Assembly (NCBI GenBank): GCA_964575425.1
Contig: CAZNRD010000030.1
Location: 1 to 35,894 of the forward strand
DNA from: DATEAV01 sp964575425
Lineage (GTDB): Bacteria > Chloroflexota > Anaerolineae > Anaerolineales > E44-bin32
Length of the DNA: 35,894 nt
Direction: 5' to 3'
Shown: in pieces, positions 16,043 through 24,354 of the stretch
Layout of the letters: every line of letters begins with the position of its first letter
Numbering within the stretch: position 1 is the stretch's first letter
Notes under the pieces: model-generated
Database searches by the model: none
The model's input: only the letters and a program-made list of their open reading frames with translations
Told to the model about the DNA's origin: nothing
Program-made: the position numbers and the translations under genes

Positions 16043-18091
16043 ATGGTGATGGGTGAGCGTGATCAGGTGCAGCTGGTGCTGCTTCCTTCCGGGCGGAGGG
16101 GATGGGTCCCGCGCGGCGTGAGCCTGCTCGAGGCAACGCGGCTGCTGGGCGTGGAACTCGAGTCTATCTGCGGCGCCCGGCAGACGTGCGGCAAGTGCCA
16201 GGTCATCGTGGAGGAGGGGTATTTCGCCAAGCACGGCCTGACCTCGGGAGCCGATCACCTATCGTCGGTGGGAGAGGCCGAGTCTGCCTGCTGCCGCGAA
16301 CATCACATCGACGGCCGCCGCCTGGCCTGTGCTGCCCAGGTTCTCGATGACCTTCTCATCACCGTGCCGGAGGAGAGCCAGGCCCGAAAGCAGATCGTGG
16401 CCAAGGCCGCGGGAGAACGCACCATCGAAGTCCGACCCGCAGTGCGGCAGGTGTATGTGGAGGTTCCTGCGGCCGAGCTGAACGACTCCGGCGGCGACTG
16501 GGAACGACTGCAGGAGGCGCTTGCGGATCAGTGGCATCTTGCCGATCTGGCCATCGACGTGCGTGCGTCGGCGGAACTGCAGCCGGCGCTGCGACACCGG
16601 GCGGCCTCGCTCGCAAGCGGCAAGCGCGCCCTGACGGCTACGCTTTGGAACGGGCGCGAGGTGCTGCGCCTGCAGGCCGGCTACGCCGAAGGCATCTGCG
16701 GCCTGGCGATCGATGTGGGTTCGACCACCGTCGCCGCGCACCTGTGCGACCTGCGCACAGGCGCCGTGCTGGCGACTGAAGCAGCAATGAACCCCCAGGT
16801 CCGCTACGGGGAAGACCTGATGAGCCGCGTCAGCTATGCCATGACCGAGCCCCAGGGCACAGAACGCATGCACCGGGCCATCGTGCGCCTCATCAACGAG
16901 CTGGCGGCTCGGGCTGCGGCTGCAGCAGGCCGTGGCCTGGACGACGTCTTGGAAGCAGTTGCGGTCGGCAACCCGGTGATGATGCATCTGCTGCTCGGGC
17001 TCGACCCGACGGCGCTCGGTGGGGCGCCGTTTGCACCGGCGATCTCGTCTGCCCTCGACCTGAGGACACGCGACCTGGGGCTGGCCTTCCATCCCGCCGC
17101 TCGGATCCACGTCTTGCCGTGCGTTGCCGGCCATGTGGGCGCCGACCACTTGGCGGTGCTGCTGGCCGAAGCGCCTCACGCGCGAGACGAGATCACCCTC
17201 GTGGTGGATGTCGGGACCAACGCCGAGATGTCCCTGGGAAACCGGCAAGGGCTGCACTGCGCCTCCAGCCCCACTGGTCCTGCCTTTGAGGGAGCGCAGA
17301 TCGCCCACGGACAGCGGGCCGCTGCCGGAGCGATTGAGCGCGTGCGCATCGACCGTGAAACACTCGAGCCGCGGGTGCGCGTCATCGGGTGGGACCAATG
17401 GAGCACAGCCGACGACCGCGACCTTCCGCCGCAGGCGCGCCCCACAGGTCTGTGCGGCAGCGGGATCATCGAAGCCATCGCCGAGTTGTTCCTGGCTGGC
17501 GTGCTGCGGGCAGATGGTGCCTTTGACCAGGAAGCCGGGCACTCGGCGCGGCTCCGTCGGCGCGGCCGGTTGGTGGAGTACATCCTGGTTGACGCGGAGC
17601 AGACGGCCAGTGGGAAGCCTATCGTCGTCACCCAGAATGACGTGCGTGCCATCCAGCTGGCCAAGGCTGCGCTCTATGCGGGGGTCAAGCTGCTCATGGC
17701 CCATCGCGGGGTGGAGCGCGTTGACCGTGTAGCGCTGGCTGGTGCCTTCGGCAACGTCATTGATCCCTTCCATGCCATGGTGCTGGGGATGATCCCCGAC
17801 TGCGAACTCGAGCAGGTGGAGGCGGTGGGCAACGCTGCGGGCGACGGCGCGCGCCTTGCCCTGCTCAGCCTGGACCAGCGGGCTGAGGCCGCCCGCCTGG
17901 CGCGCTGGGTTCAGCATGTGCAGACCGCCACCGAGCCGATGTTCCAGCAGGAGTTTGTGGCTGCTATGGCCATCCCACACGGCTCCGACCCGTTTCCACA
18001 CCTTGAGGGCATCTTGCCCGACTTTCCCGATCCCTCCTCCCGCCGGGAGCGGCGGGAGGCAAGGACAACGCCCACACAGAGGTCACGATGA
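16043..18091 (+). CDS. RACE protein: reductive activator of corrinoid methyltransfer (ferredoxin domain plus DUF4445 ASKHA ATPase)
   Basis: A 682-residue reactivase that uses ATP and a low-potential electron to bring oxidised Co(II) corrinoid protein back to Co(I). The N-terminal part is a plant-type 2Fe-2S ferredoxin with Cys43, Cys49, Cys52 and Cys96. From about residue 220 comes the ASKHA ATPase portion, with GLAIDVGSTTVAAHL (phosphate loop, 220-234) and a second LVVDVGTNAEMSLG loop. The N-terminal ferredoxin, and the absence of the C-terminal ferredoxin cysteines of RamA, identify it as RACE rather than RamA. ATGs at 16043 and 16049 are both possible. The stop overlaps the corrinoid-protein start by 4 bp (ATGA), fitting a shared job. 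The C-terminus is an Arg-rich tail over a hairpin at 18036-18059. Confidence 0.92.
   Translation: MVMGERDQVQLVLLPSGRRGWVPRGVSLLEATRLLGVELESICGARQTCGKCQVIVEEGYFAKHGLTSGADHLSSVGEAESACCREHHIDGRRLACAAQVLDDLLITVPEESQARKQIVAKAAGERTIEVRPAVRQVYVEVPAAELNDSGGDWERLQEALADQWHLADLAIDVRASAELQPALRHRAASLASGKRALTATLWNGREVLRLQAGYAEGICGLAIDVGSTTVAAHLCDLRTGAVLATEAAMNPQVRYGEDLMSRVSYAMTEPQGTERMHRAIVRLINELAARAAAAAGRGLDDVLEAVAVGNPVMMHLLLGLDPTALGGAPFAPAISSALDLRTRDLGLAFHPAARIHVLPCVAGHVGADHLAVLLAEAPHARDEITLVVDVGTNAEMSLGNRQGLHCASSPTGPAFEGAQIAHGQRAAAGAIERVRIDRETLEPRVRVIGWDQWSTADDRDLPPQARPTGLCGSGIIEAIAELFLAGVLRADGAFDQEAGHSARLRRRGRLVEYILVDAEQTASGKPIVVTQNDVRAIQLAKAALYAGVKLLMAHRGVERVDRVALAGAFGNVIDPFHAMVLGMIPDCELEQVEAVGNAAGDGARLALLSLDQRAEAARLARWVQHVQTATEPMFQQEFVAAMAIPHGSDPFPHLEGILPDFPDPSSRRERREARTTPTQRSR
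18036..18059 (+). repeat. Hairpin at the 3' end of the RACE gene
   Basis: CCTCCCGCCG and CGGCGGGAGG form a 10-bp stem around a GGAG loop, 28 bp before the corrinoid-protein start. It lies inside the Arg-rich tail codons and could separate transcript stability or translation of the two genes. Confidence 0.45.
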
Positions 18092-18777
18092 GCGACGACA
18101 GCGATCTGACTCAACTGGACACGGACAAGCTGGTCGAACGACTCCAGGACGACCTGTACGACGGCCTGGCCGATGATGTGGTGGCGGCGACGAAGGAGCT
18201 GCTACGGCGCGGCTGGCCGCCCTATGACGTCCTGACGAAGGCACTGGTGCCCGGGATGGACGTCGTCGGGGCCGACTTCCGCGACGGCGTGCTCTTCGTG
18301 CCCGAGGTGCTGATGGCTGCCAAGGCGATGAAGGGTGGCATGGAGCTCCTGCGTCCGCTGCTGGCCGAGACCGGCGCCCCCCAGGTCGGCACGATGGTCA
18401 TCGGCACAGTAAAGGGCGACATCCACGACATCGGCAAGAACCTGGTGGCGATGATGATGGAAGGCGCCGGGTTCAAGGTGGTCAACCTGGGCATCAACCT
18501 CGAGGCCGAACAGTTCGTGGCTGCCGTGCGCGAGCACAAGCCGGATCTGCTGGGCATGAGCGCGCTGCTCACGACCACCATGCCCTACATGGGCGTGGTC
18601 ACCAAGGCCCTCAACGACGAGGGGCTGCGCGGCGAAGTGATCGTGCTCGTCGGCGGGGCACCTCTCAACGCTGCCTTTGCTGAGGAAGTGGAGGCAGATG
18701 CCTACTGCCGTGACGCGGCCGTGGCGGTCGAGACGGCCAAGAAGCTGCTTTCGGTCCGCCGCGGCAAGGCTGGCTGA
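18088..18777 (+). CDS. Methylamine/betaine-type corrinoid protein (MttC/MtgC-like)
   Basis: A 229-residue carrier of the methylcobamide. A helical cap (about 10-95) resembles the B12-binding N-terminal domain of methionine synthase. It is followed by a Rossmann B12 domain with the base-off motif GDIHDIGKNL: Asp111, His113 (lower axial ligand to cobalt) and Gly116. GMSALLTTTM further on binds the cofactor tail in relatives. It accepts methyl from the MttB-family enzyme and hands it to the pterin-binding or homocysteine methyltransferase encoded downstream, and RACE reactivates it. It is the only free-standing corrinoid protein in the window, so these enzymes probably share it. It starts in a 4-bp overlap with the RACE gene. 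Confidence 0.94.
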   Translation: MSDDSDLTQLDTDKLVERLQDDLYDGLADDVVAATKELLRRGWPPYDVLTKALVPGMDVVGADFRDGVLFVPEVLMAAKAMKGGMELLRPLLAETGAPQVGTMVIGTVKGDIHDIGKNLVAMMMEGAGFKVVNLGINLEAEQFVAAVREHKPDLLGMSALLTTTMPYMGVVTKALNDEGLRGEVIVLVGGAPLNAAFAEEVEADAYCRDAAVAVETAKKLLSVRRGKAG

Positions 18778-18781
18778 GGCG

Positions 18782-19675
18782 ATGACGCTCACGTGGGGGT
18801 CGCTCCTTAAGTCGTCTGGTGTCATCCTGGCAGACGGCGCCATGGGCACCATGCTCTTCGAAGCCGGGCTGCAGTTCGGTGACCCACCCGAAAGCTGGAA
18901 CGTGCTGCATCCGGAACGGGTGCAGGCCGTCCATCAGGCCTATCTGGAAGCCGGCTGCCGCGTAATCCTGACCAACACCTTTGGCGGAAACCGTTTCCGC
19001 TTGGCCATGCACGGACTCGAGGGCCAGGTGGGGGAGCTGAATCGGGCGGCGGTTTCCGCCGCGCGGCGGGCGGTGGCGGAGAGTGGGAGAGAGGCCGTGG
19101 TCGCCGGCGACATCGGTCCCAGCGGTGCCATCCTCGCGCCGTTGGGTGAGATGACCTTTGAGCAGGCCGCGGCCGGTTTCGCGGAACAGGCGCGGGCCTT
19201 CGCAACCGAGGGCGTCGACCTCTTCTGGATCGAAACGATGTCCGACCTGGAAGAGATGCGCGCGGCGATGGAAGGCGCGCGCCGGGCTGCGCCGGACCTT
19301 CCCCTGGTCACCACCATGACCTTCGACACGCACGGCCGGACGATGATGGGTGTCACCCCGGAGCAGGCGGTGCGGACGCTGAGGGATTGGGGGGCGGCCG
19401 CCGTGGGTGGGAACTGCGGCAATGGGCCCGAGGAAATCCTTGGGGTGTTGGAGAAGATGAGGGCAGCCGCGCCGGACGTGGTCCTGGTCGCCAAGGCCAA
19501 TGCCGGACTGCCGGAACTGGTCAACGGGCGGGCGGTGTATCGCGCCGGGCCAGAGGCGATGGCCGAATATGCGCGGGCTGCCGCCGCGGCTGGCGCGCGC
19601 ATCATCGGGGCGTGCTGCGGCAGCACACCGGCGCACCTGAAGGCCATGGCGGCTGCGCTTGATGCCGAGGTCTGA
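18782..19675 (+). CDS. Homocysteine S-methyltransferase domain protein
   Basis: A 297-residue protein consisting of one homocysteine-binding barrel, the module found at the N-terminus of MetH and in betaine-homocysteine methyltransferase. The start of the barrel reads ILADGAMGTMLFEAG (15-29). The zinc ligands expected for activating the thiol are Cys212 (GGNCGNGPE) and Cys278/279 (GACCGSTP). I chose the ATG at 18782, 5 bp after the corrinoid-protein stop; the frame extends upstream only inside that gene. Without its own folate or B12 domain it would take methyl from the neighbouring corrinoid protein, or directly from a methyl donor, and make methionine. It could also be a transferase for another thiol. 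Confidence 0.88.
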   Translation: MTLTWGSLLKSSGVILADGAMGTMLFEAGLQFGDPPESWNVLHPERVQAVHQAYLEAGCRVILTNTFGGNRFRLAMHGLEGQVGELNRAAVSAARRAVAESGREAVVAGDIGPSGAILAPLGEMTFEQAAAGFAEQARAFATEGVDLFWIETMSDLEEMRAAMEGARRAAPDLPLVTTMTFDTHGRTMMGVTPEQAVRTLRDWGAAAVGGNCGNGPEEILGVLEKMRAAAPDVVLVAKANAGLPELVNGRAVYRAGPEAMAEYARAAAAAGARIIGACCGSTPAHLKAMAAALDAEV

Positions 19676-19676
19676 G

Positions 19677-20273
19677 ATGGTGCCGGCGCGGAGGAGGGTG
19701 GCCCTCGTCGTCTGCGGCGCGCTGGCGCGCGAGGTCCTGACGCTGCGGCAGAATCATGGCTGGGACGCCGACGTGCTGGCCGTGCCGAGCCTACTGCACA
19801 ATCACCCTGAACGCATCCCGGAAGCGGTGCAGAGGCGCATTCGCGACCTGCGCAGCCGCTACGATCGCGTGATCGTGGTCTATGGGGACTGCGGCACGGG
19901 CGGCCTGCTCGATGCCATGCTGGCGGCAGAGGGCGTCGAGCGGCTTTCCGGCCCACATTGCTACGAGATGTATGCGGACGGGCGCTACGAGTCGCTGATG
20001 GCCGAAGCGCCCGGGACCTACTTCCTCACGGACTATCTGGTCCGGTCGTTCGACCATCTCGTCATCGAAGGCATGGGGCTGGACCGCCATCCCGAGCTGC
20101 GTTCCGCGTACTTCGGCAACTACACCCGCGCCGTCTACCTGGCGCAGCAGGACGATCCCCAGTTGCGCGCCCTGGCCGAGCGGGCGGCGCAGAGGCTGGG
20201 TCTGCCGTTGGAGACGATCGTCGTTGGCTATGGACTGCTTGAGCGAAGGCTGGTGGGGCTGCTGGGGGAGTGA
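19677..20273 (+). CDS. DUF1638 family protein
   Basis: A 198-residue cytoplasmic protein of unknown biochemical function. It shows the family's features: a first strand followed by CGALAREV, then VVYGDCGTGGLLD, GPHCYEMYADGRY and a late YFGNYTRAVYLAQ. The conserved Cys and His residues (CGALA, GDCGT, GPHCYE) look like a metal or cofactor site, but that is inference. DUF1638 genes are often met beside corrinoid methyltransferase genes, and here it sits between the homocysteine methyltransferase and MetV, with only one base separating it from the former. ATG at 19677 has GAGG upstream; ATG at 19659 would overlap. The stop overlaps the next start as TGATG. Confidence 0.85.
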   Translation: MVPARRRVALVVCGALAREVLTLRQNHGWDADVLAVPSLLHNHPERIPEAVQRRIRDLRSRYDRVIVVYGDCGTGGLLDAMLAAEGVERLSGPHCYEMYADGRYESLMAEAPGTYFLTDYLVRSFDHLVIEGMGLDRHPELRSAYFGNYTRAVYLAQQDDPQLRALAERAAQRLGLPLETIVVGYGLLERRLVGLLGE

Positions 20274-20731
20274 TGCGATCGTTCCTGCAGGATCATCCCC
20301 GGGCGCTGGAGGCTGCCTACGGCGCAGTCCACTCGCTGCTGCGGCCCCTGCGCCGCTGGCTTCGACCCGGCGGATGGGTAGAGCGGCTTTTCATCCTTGG
20401 TGAGCGCGTGACCAAAGGGCCCCTGTTTGACTGCCGCATGTGCGGCCAATGCGTGCTGCACTACACTGGCATGACGTGCCCAATGACCTGCCCCAAGGCC
20501 ATGCGCAATGGCCCGTGCGGAGGTGTCCGACTGGACGGGCACTGCGAGATTCGCCCAGAGATGCCCTGCGTGTGGGCGTTGGCCTGGCGGCGCTCGGCGC
20601 GAATGGCGAGATTCGGCACCGAGATCCACCGAATCCTGCCGCCGCTCGACCGCCGGCGCGAAGGCCGCTCGGCCTGGGTCCTGGAATTGAGTGAGCGTGA
20701 TGGAAATGGCGAAAGCCGGCTCGCGGCTTGA
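20273..20731 (+). CDS. metV: MetV, zinc/cysteine-rich partner of methylenetetrahydrofolate reductase
   Basis: A 152-residue protein with the MTHFR C-terminal-type cysteine pattern: Cys54, 57, 60, 69, 73, 82, 91 and 99, with CGQC, GMTCPMTCPK and RNGPCGG typical of MetV. In acetogens and related anaerobes MetV forms a complex with MetF and links methylene-THF/methyl-THF interconversion to an electron donor other than free NAD(P)H. Here the likely direction is oxidation of methyl-THF. It starts on the last base of DUF1638 and overlaps MetF by about 40 bp, so the two are tightly coupled. The first 45 residues are basic and helical, without cysteines. Confidence 0.88.
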   Translation: MRSFLQDHPRALEAAYGAVHSLLRPLRRWLRPGGWVERLFILGERVTKGPLFDCRMCGQCVLHYTGMTCPMTCPKAMRNGPCGGVRLDGHCEIRPEMPCVWALAWRRSARMARFGTEIHRILPPLDRRREGRSAWVLELSERDGNGESRLAA

Positions 20732-21668
20732 GCGTGTCCTCCGCTCTGGCCGCTTTGCTGTCACGGCCGAGCTCAACCCGCCGGACTGCGCCGACCCCCA
20801 GTGCGTCTACGACCGGGCACTCGTGCTGGCGTCGGTGTGCGATGCCATCAACGCCACCGATGCCTCCGGTGCCAACGTCCACATGTCGAGCGTCGGTGTG
20901 TGCGCGCTGCTGACGCGGGCGGGCTACGAGCCGGTGATGCAGGTCTCCTGCCGTGATCGCAATCGCATCGCCATCCAGGGAGACCTGCTGGGCGCGGCAG
21001 CCATGGGCGTGCGCAACGTGCTGTGCCTGACGGGCGATGGCGTGCAGGTGGGCGATCAGCCGCAGGCGAAACCGGTCTTCGACCTGGATTCGATCAGCCT
21101 GCTGCAGACTGCCCGCATGCTGCGGGATGAAGGTCGCTTTCTCAGCGGGCGTGTGCTGGAGACGCGGCCGGCATTCTTTCTCGGCGCCGCCGCCAACCCC
21201 TTCGTCCCGCCATACGAGTTTCGCGCGGAGCACCTGGCGAAGAAGGTCGAGGCCGGAGCACAGTTCGTGCAGACGCAGTTTGTGTTCGACCTGCCGCGGA
21301 CGGAGCAGTTCATGAGCGCCGTGCGCGATCTCGGCCTGGACCGGAGGGTCTTCATCCTGGCAGGGGTGGGGCCGCTGCGCTCGGCGCGGGCCGCCGAGTG
21401 GATGCAACAGCGTGTCCCCGGTGTGGTGATCCCTGAGTCGGTGCTGCGCCGGCTGCGGGCCGTCCCTCCGGAGCGTCAGCGCGAGGAAGGCAAGCGGCTG
21501 TGCGTCGAAATCATCCAGCAATTGCGCGAGATGCCCGGGATTCACGGCGTCCACGTGATGGCCTTCCGTCAAGAAGAACTGGTGGCGGAGATCATCGAGC
21601 AAGCCGGGCTGCTGCCGCGGCGGCAGGCCAACGACCAGACCGGCATTGGGGAATCACAGGAGGTCTGA
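20691..21668 (+). CDS. metF: Methylenetetrahydrofolate reductase catalytic subunit
   Basis: A 325-residue barrel flavoenzyme that interconverts 5-methyl-THF and 5,10-methylene-THF. The early VTAELNPPD segment carries the Glu that acts as general acid in MetF. TDASGANVHMSS, the flavin/substrate region CLTGDGVQVGD, and AGAQFVQTQFVFD near the end are family signatures. It is a stand-alone catalytic domain without a regulatory domain, as in bacteria that use MetV. GTG at 20691, ATG at 20700 and ATG at 20706 are all possible starts, and each overlaps MetV. In this operon it would take methyl-THF from the downstream methyltransferase to methylene-THF, the same product the FAD/GcvT enzyme makes. Confidence 0.92.
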   Translation: MSVMEMAKAGSRLERVLRSGRFAVTAELNPPDCADPQCVYDRALVLASVCDAINATDASGANVHMSSVGVCALLTRAGYEPVMQVSCRDRNRIAIQGDLLGAAAMGVRNVLCLTGDGVQVGDQPQAKPVFDLDSISLLQTARMLRDEGRFLSGRVLETRPAFFLGAAANPFVPPYEFRAEHLAKKVEAGAQFVQTQFVFDLPRTEQFMSAVRDLGLDRRVFILAGVGPLRSARAAEWMQQRVPGVVIPESVLRRLRAVPPERQREEGKRLCVEIIQQLREMPGIHGVHVMAFRQEELVAEIIEQAGLLPRRQANDQTGIGESQEV

Positions 21669-21672
21669 CTCC

Positions 21673-22575
21673 ATGGAGACCGTGCTCACTTCTCCCACCC
21701 GCGAAGTGCGGATTGGGCCGGAGCGGCCGTTCGTGGTCATCGGTGAGCGGATCAATCCCACCGGGCGATCCCGATTGGCGGCGGAGATGGCAGCCGGCAA
21801 TTTTGAGAGGGTTCGCGCCGACGCGCTGGCTCAGGTCGCTGCTGGAGCGCACATGCTCGATGTCAACGCGGGCATCCCGCTGGCGGACGAACCCGCGCTG
21901 TTGGCGGAAGCGGTGCGTCTGGTGCAGTCGGTAGTCGACGTGCCGCTGAGCATTGATTCGTCGGTGGTGGCGGCGCTGGAGGCCGGCCTGGCGGTCTACC
22001 AGGGCAAACCCCTGATCAACTCCGTCACCGGCGAGGAGGAGCGGCTGCGCGCCGTGCTGCCTCTGGCGGCGAAGTACGGCGCGGCGGTCATCGGCGTGGC
22101 CAACGACGAGAGCGGGATCTCGGAGGACCCGGAGGTGCGCTTCGAAGTGGCGCGCAAGATCGTCGCACGCGCGGAAGCCCATAGCATCCCGCGTCAGGAC
22201 GTCCTGATCGATCCTCTGGCAATGCCCGTGGGAGCGGTGCCCAGCGCTGGCGTGTCTCTGTTCAAGCTCCTGCGCCGTGTGCGCGATGAGCTGGGGGTGA
22301 ATACGGTGTGCGGCGCCTCGAACATCTCCTTCGGATTGCCCGGCCGGCCCACGCTCAACGCCGCCTTCCTGGCCATGGCCATCGCCAATGGCCTGACGTG
22401 CGCCATCACGAATCCGTTGGAAGAGAGCATCCGCAGCATCATCCTGGCGGCGGACGTCCTCATGGGGCATGACGAGAACTGCGCGGCTTGGCTGCGGGCG
22501 CAGCGGGCGCAGGCCGGCGAGGGCGCGGGGGATGGGCGGGCGGCGCGGCGGGCGCGACGGAGGGAGCAGGGATGA
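21673..22575 (+). CDS. Pterin-binding methyltransferase (MtgA/AcsE-like, methylcorrinoid:tetrahydrofolate)
   Basis: A 300-residue TIM barrel of the pterin-binding family. The folate-site motifs are GERINPTG (24-31), DVNAG (63-67), SIDSS (93-97), NSVTGEE and NISFGLPGR. It transfers methyl between a corrinoid protein and tetrahydrofolate, as MtgA does in betaine demethylation, AcsE in the Wood-Ljungdahl pathway, and the folate domain of MetH in methionine synthesis. AGGAGG lies 9 bases before the ATG. It is the last gene of the core operon, closed by a strong hairpin. The last 25 residues are an Ala/Arg/Gly-rich basic tail not expected for the fold. Confidence 0.9.
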   Translation: METVLTSPTREVRIGPERPFVVIGERINPTGRSRLAAEMAAGNFERVRADALAQVAAGAHMLDVNAGIPLADEPALLAEAVRLVQSVVDVPLSIDSSVVAALEAGLAVYQGKPLINSVTGEEERLRAVLPLAAKYGAAVIGVANDESGISEDPEVRFEVARKIVARAEAHSIPRQDVLIDPLAMPVGAVPSAGVSLFKLLRRVRDELGVNTVCGASNISFGLPGRPTLNAAFLAMAIANGLTCAITNPLEESIRSIILAADVLMGHDENCAAWLRAQRAQAGEGAGDGRAARRARRREQG

Positions 22576-22578
22576 AGA

Positions 22579-22606
22579 AGACCGGGCCTCGCCCGAGGCC
22601 CGGTCT
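22579..22606. terminator. Bidirectional hairpin between convergent operons
   Basis: AGACCGGGCCTC and GAGGCCCGGTCT form a perfect 12-bp stem with a GCCC loop. It lies 3 bp past the methyltransferase stop and 28 bp before the stop of the convergent permease, serving both strands. No long T-run is present. Confidence 0.7.
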
Positions 22607-22633
22607 CGCTGTGAAGCGTTGCCACCCCTCAGA

Positions 22634-24262
22634 CTATTCGGGCGGGATCTCTTTGAAGGCGTATTCGACGTTGATGCCCCGCCGCTTCTGTGCTGCCTTG
22701 GCCAGGAAGTACCAGATGGCAGAGACGGCGATGACGCCGAACACCACTGTGTAGGCCAGCGGACTCGTCAGGCCAAGCTGCGGCACGAACATGAAGCTGA
22801 GCACCATGGCACCGCCGAAGACGAAGCCCAGCCCGCCGAGGATTGTCACCCAGGGGATCTTGCCCAGCTTGTACTTGGCCCCCGGGGAGGCCTCGTAGAG
22901 TTCCTTGGCCCGGAATGGCAGGACGGCCCCAGCCAGCGAGCTGGCAGCAAAGACGTAGCCGCATGCGAAGGTCACGCCCAGCGTAAGCGAATACCACGGC
23001 CCCCACAGGTTGTAGACCAGGATGACCGGGATGCTCGCCAGGAAATACGCCAGGTGGGCGTTGACCGGCGTGTGCAGGCGCTCGTGCACGCGGCTGACCC
23101 ACTCCGGCAGCAGGCGGTCGAGCGACATGGCCACCATGATGCGGGTGACGCCGATGTAGCAGTTGTTGACGATCTGGAACGAGTTGAGGATGTAGCCGAA
23201 GCCGATCAGCAGCACGATGATCGGGCTCCCGGTGAGGGCCACAGCCAGGATGTTTGGCCACAGCCAGAAGCCACTGATCATGGCCTCGGGCACCCCGGCC
23301 CAGTAGCCTGCCCCGGCGACGTATAGGAACTCGGCGCCGCCGACCCGCTCCAGGGCTGCAGCCAGCAACGCCAGTAGAATGCCGGTGAAGATCAGCGAGC
23401 CGACCAGGATGAAGACCTGGTTCTTGAAAGAGCGAGCCTCCTTGATCTCGCCGTTCTGTTCGGCAGAGTACGTGGCCCACTGCAGCGAGGTCCAGGCGAT
23501 GGGAGCCACGAGCAGTGTGGCCAGCAGGCTGAATGGCGGATTGAGATCGACCCCAGCAGCCAGGGCAGCATCACGCGCCGTCTGGTAGAAGTCCTGGCCT
23601 CCGCCGGAGGCGATGGCAAAGGCGTTCAGCCGAGCCACAAACTCCGAGGCTGGCGTGGTGAAGAGCACGATCAACATCGTGCCGAAGGCTACCAGGATGC
23701 CGTAGAACATCAGGTACTGTACCTTGACGTAGTTCTTGAAGCCACTGACCAGGAGCAGCATTGCGAGCAGGGCGTTGATAATGCTGGTGATGACGATGCC
23801 CCAGGACGATGTGAACCAGACGCCGATGCTGGACAAGGCCGGGCTGCCCATGGTGGCCCCCAGGCCGAGGAAGAGGGGAGCGAAACCCAGGTAGGAGAGC
23901 AGCCAACCAGAGAGGGCCACCCACTGCAGAATCCAGATCACAAAGCCCGACATCATTATGGTGAACCCCCAGAAGCCTCCGAAGGCCCGGCTCTGGAACA
24001 CGTAGTCGCCGCCTGAGCGCGGCAGTGCTGTTGAGAGCCAGACATAGGCGAAGGCGATGGGGATTTCGAGGACGGTCGCCAGCAGAATCCCCCATACCAG
24101 CTTACCGCCCGGAAGGGCACCAGGAGCCCAGAGGTAGGTCCAGGGGAAGATCAGCCCCATCGTCAGGATGTTGTAGATGAACGCCGAGTAGGGAGACATC
24201 ACCCGTACAAGGCCAGATGCCTTGCGGGTGAAGACCTCAGGCGTTGCCGCAGCGGTTGCCAT
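22634..24262 (-). CDS. APC-superfamily amino acid/amine permease, copy 2
   Basis: A 542-residue integral membrane protein with about twelve hydrophobic segments and the GGDYVFQSR segment of AA_permease_2-type carriers. It is a paralogue of the permease at 2707-4560. The two share RKASGLVR near the N-terminus, LDRxLPEWVS in the middle and KEIPxE at the C-terminus, while the interior is quite different, suggesting different substrates. GGAGGAG precedes the ATG. It follows a metallophosphoesterase (92-bp gap) and a DeoR regulator on the same strand. The hairpin at 22579-22606 ends the transcript. Confidence 0.9.
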   Translation of the reverse strand: MATAAATPEVFTRKASGLVRVMSPYSAFIYNILTMGLIFPWTYLWAPGALPGGKLVWGILLATVLEIPIAFAYVWLSTALPRSGGDYVFQSRAFGGFWGFTIMMSGFVIWILQWVALSGWLLSYLGFAPLFLGLGATMGSPALSSIGVWFTSSWGIVITSIINALLAMLLLVSGFKNYVKVQYLMFYGILVAFGTMLIVLFTTPASEFVARLNAFAIASGGGQDFYQTARDAALAAGVDLNPPFSLLATLLVAPIAWTSLQWATYSAEQNGEIKEARSFKNQVFILVGSLIFTGILLALLAAALERVGGAEFLYVAGAGYWAGVPEAMISGFWLWPNILAVALTGSPIIVLLIGFGYILNSFQIVNNCYIGVTRIMVAMSLDRLLPEWVSRVHERLHTPVNAHLAYFLASIPVILVYNLWGPWYSLTLGVTFACGYVFAASSLAGAVLPFRAKELYEASPGAKYKLGKIPWVTILGGLGFVFGGAMVLSFMFVPQLGLTSPLAYTVVFGVIAVSAIWYFLAKAAQKRRGINVEYAFKEIPPE

Positions 24263-24354
24263 AGCAGACTCCTCCCACGGAAATCACGGGCCGATGAATT
24301 GCGGCGGGGCGGCGTGCAAGTTTCGTGTTTCACCTCCTTGGCTGCTGGCCGGGC

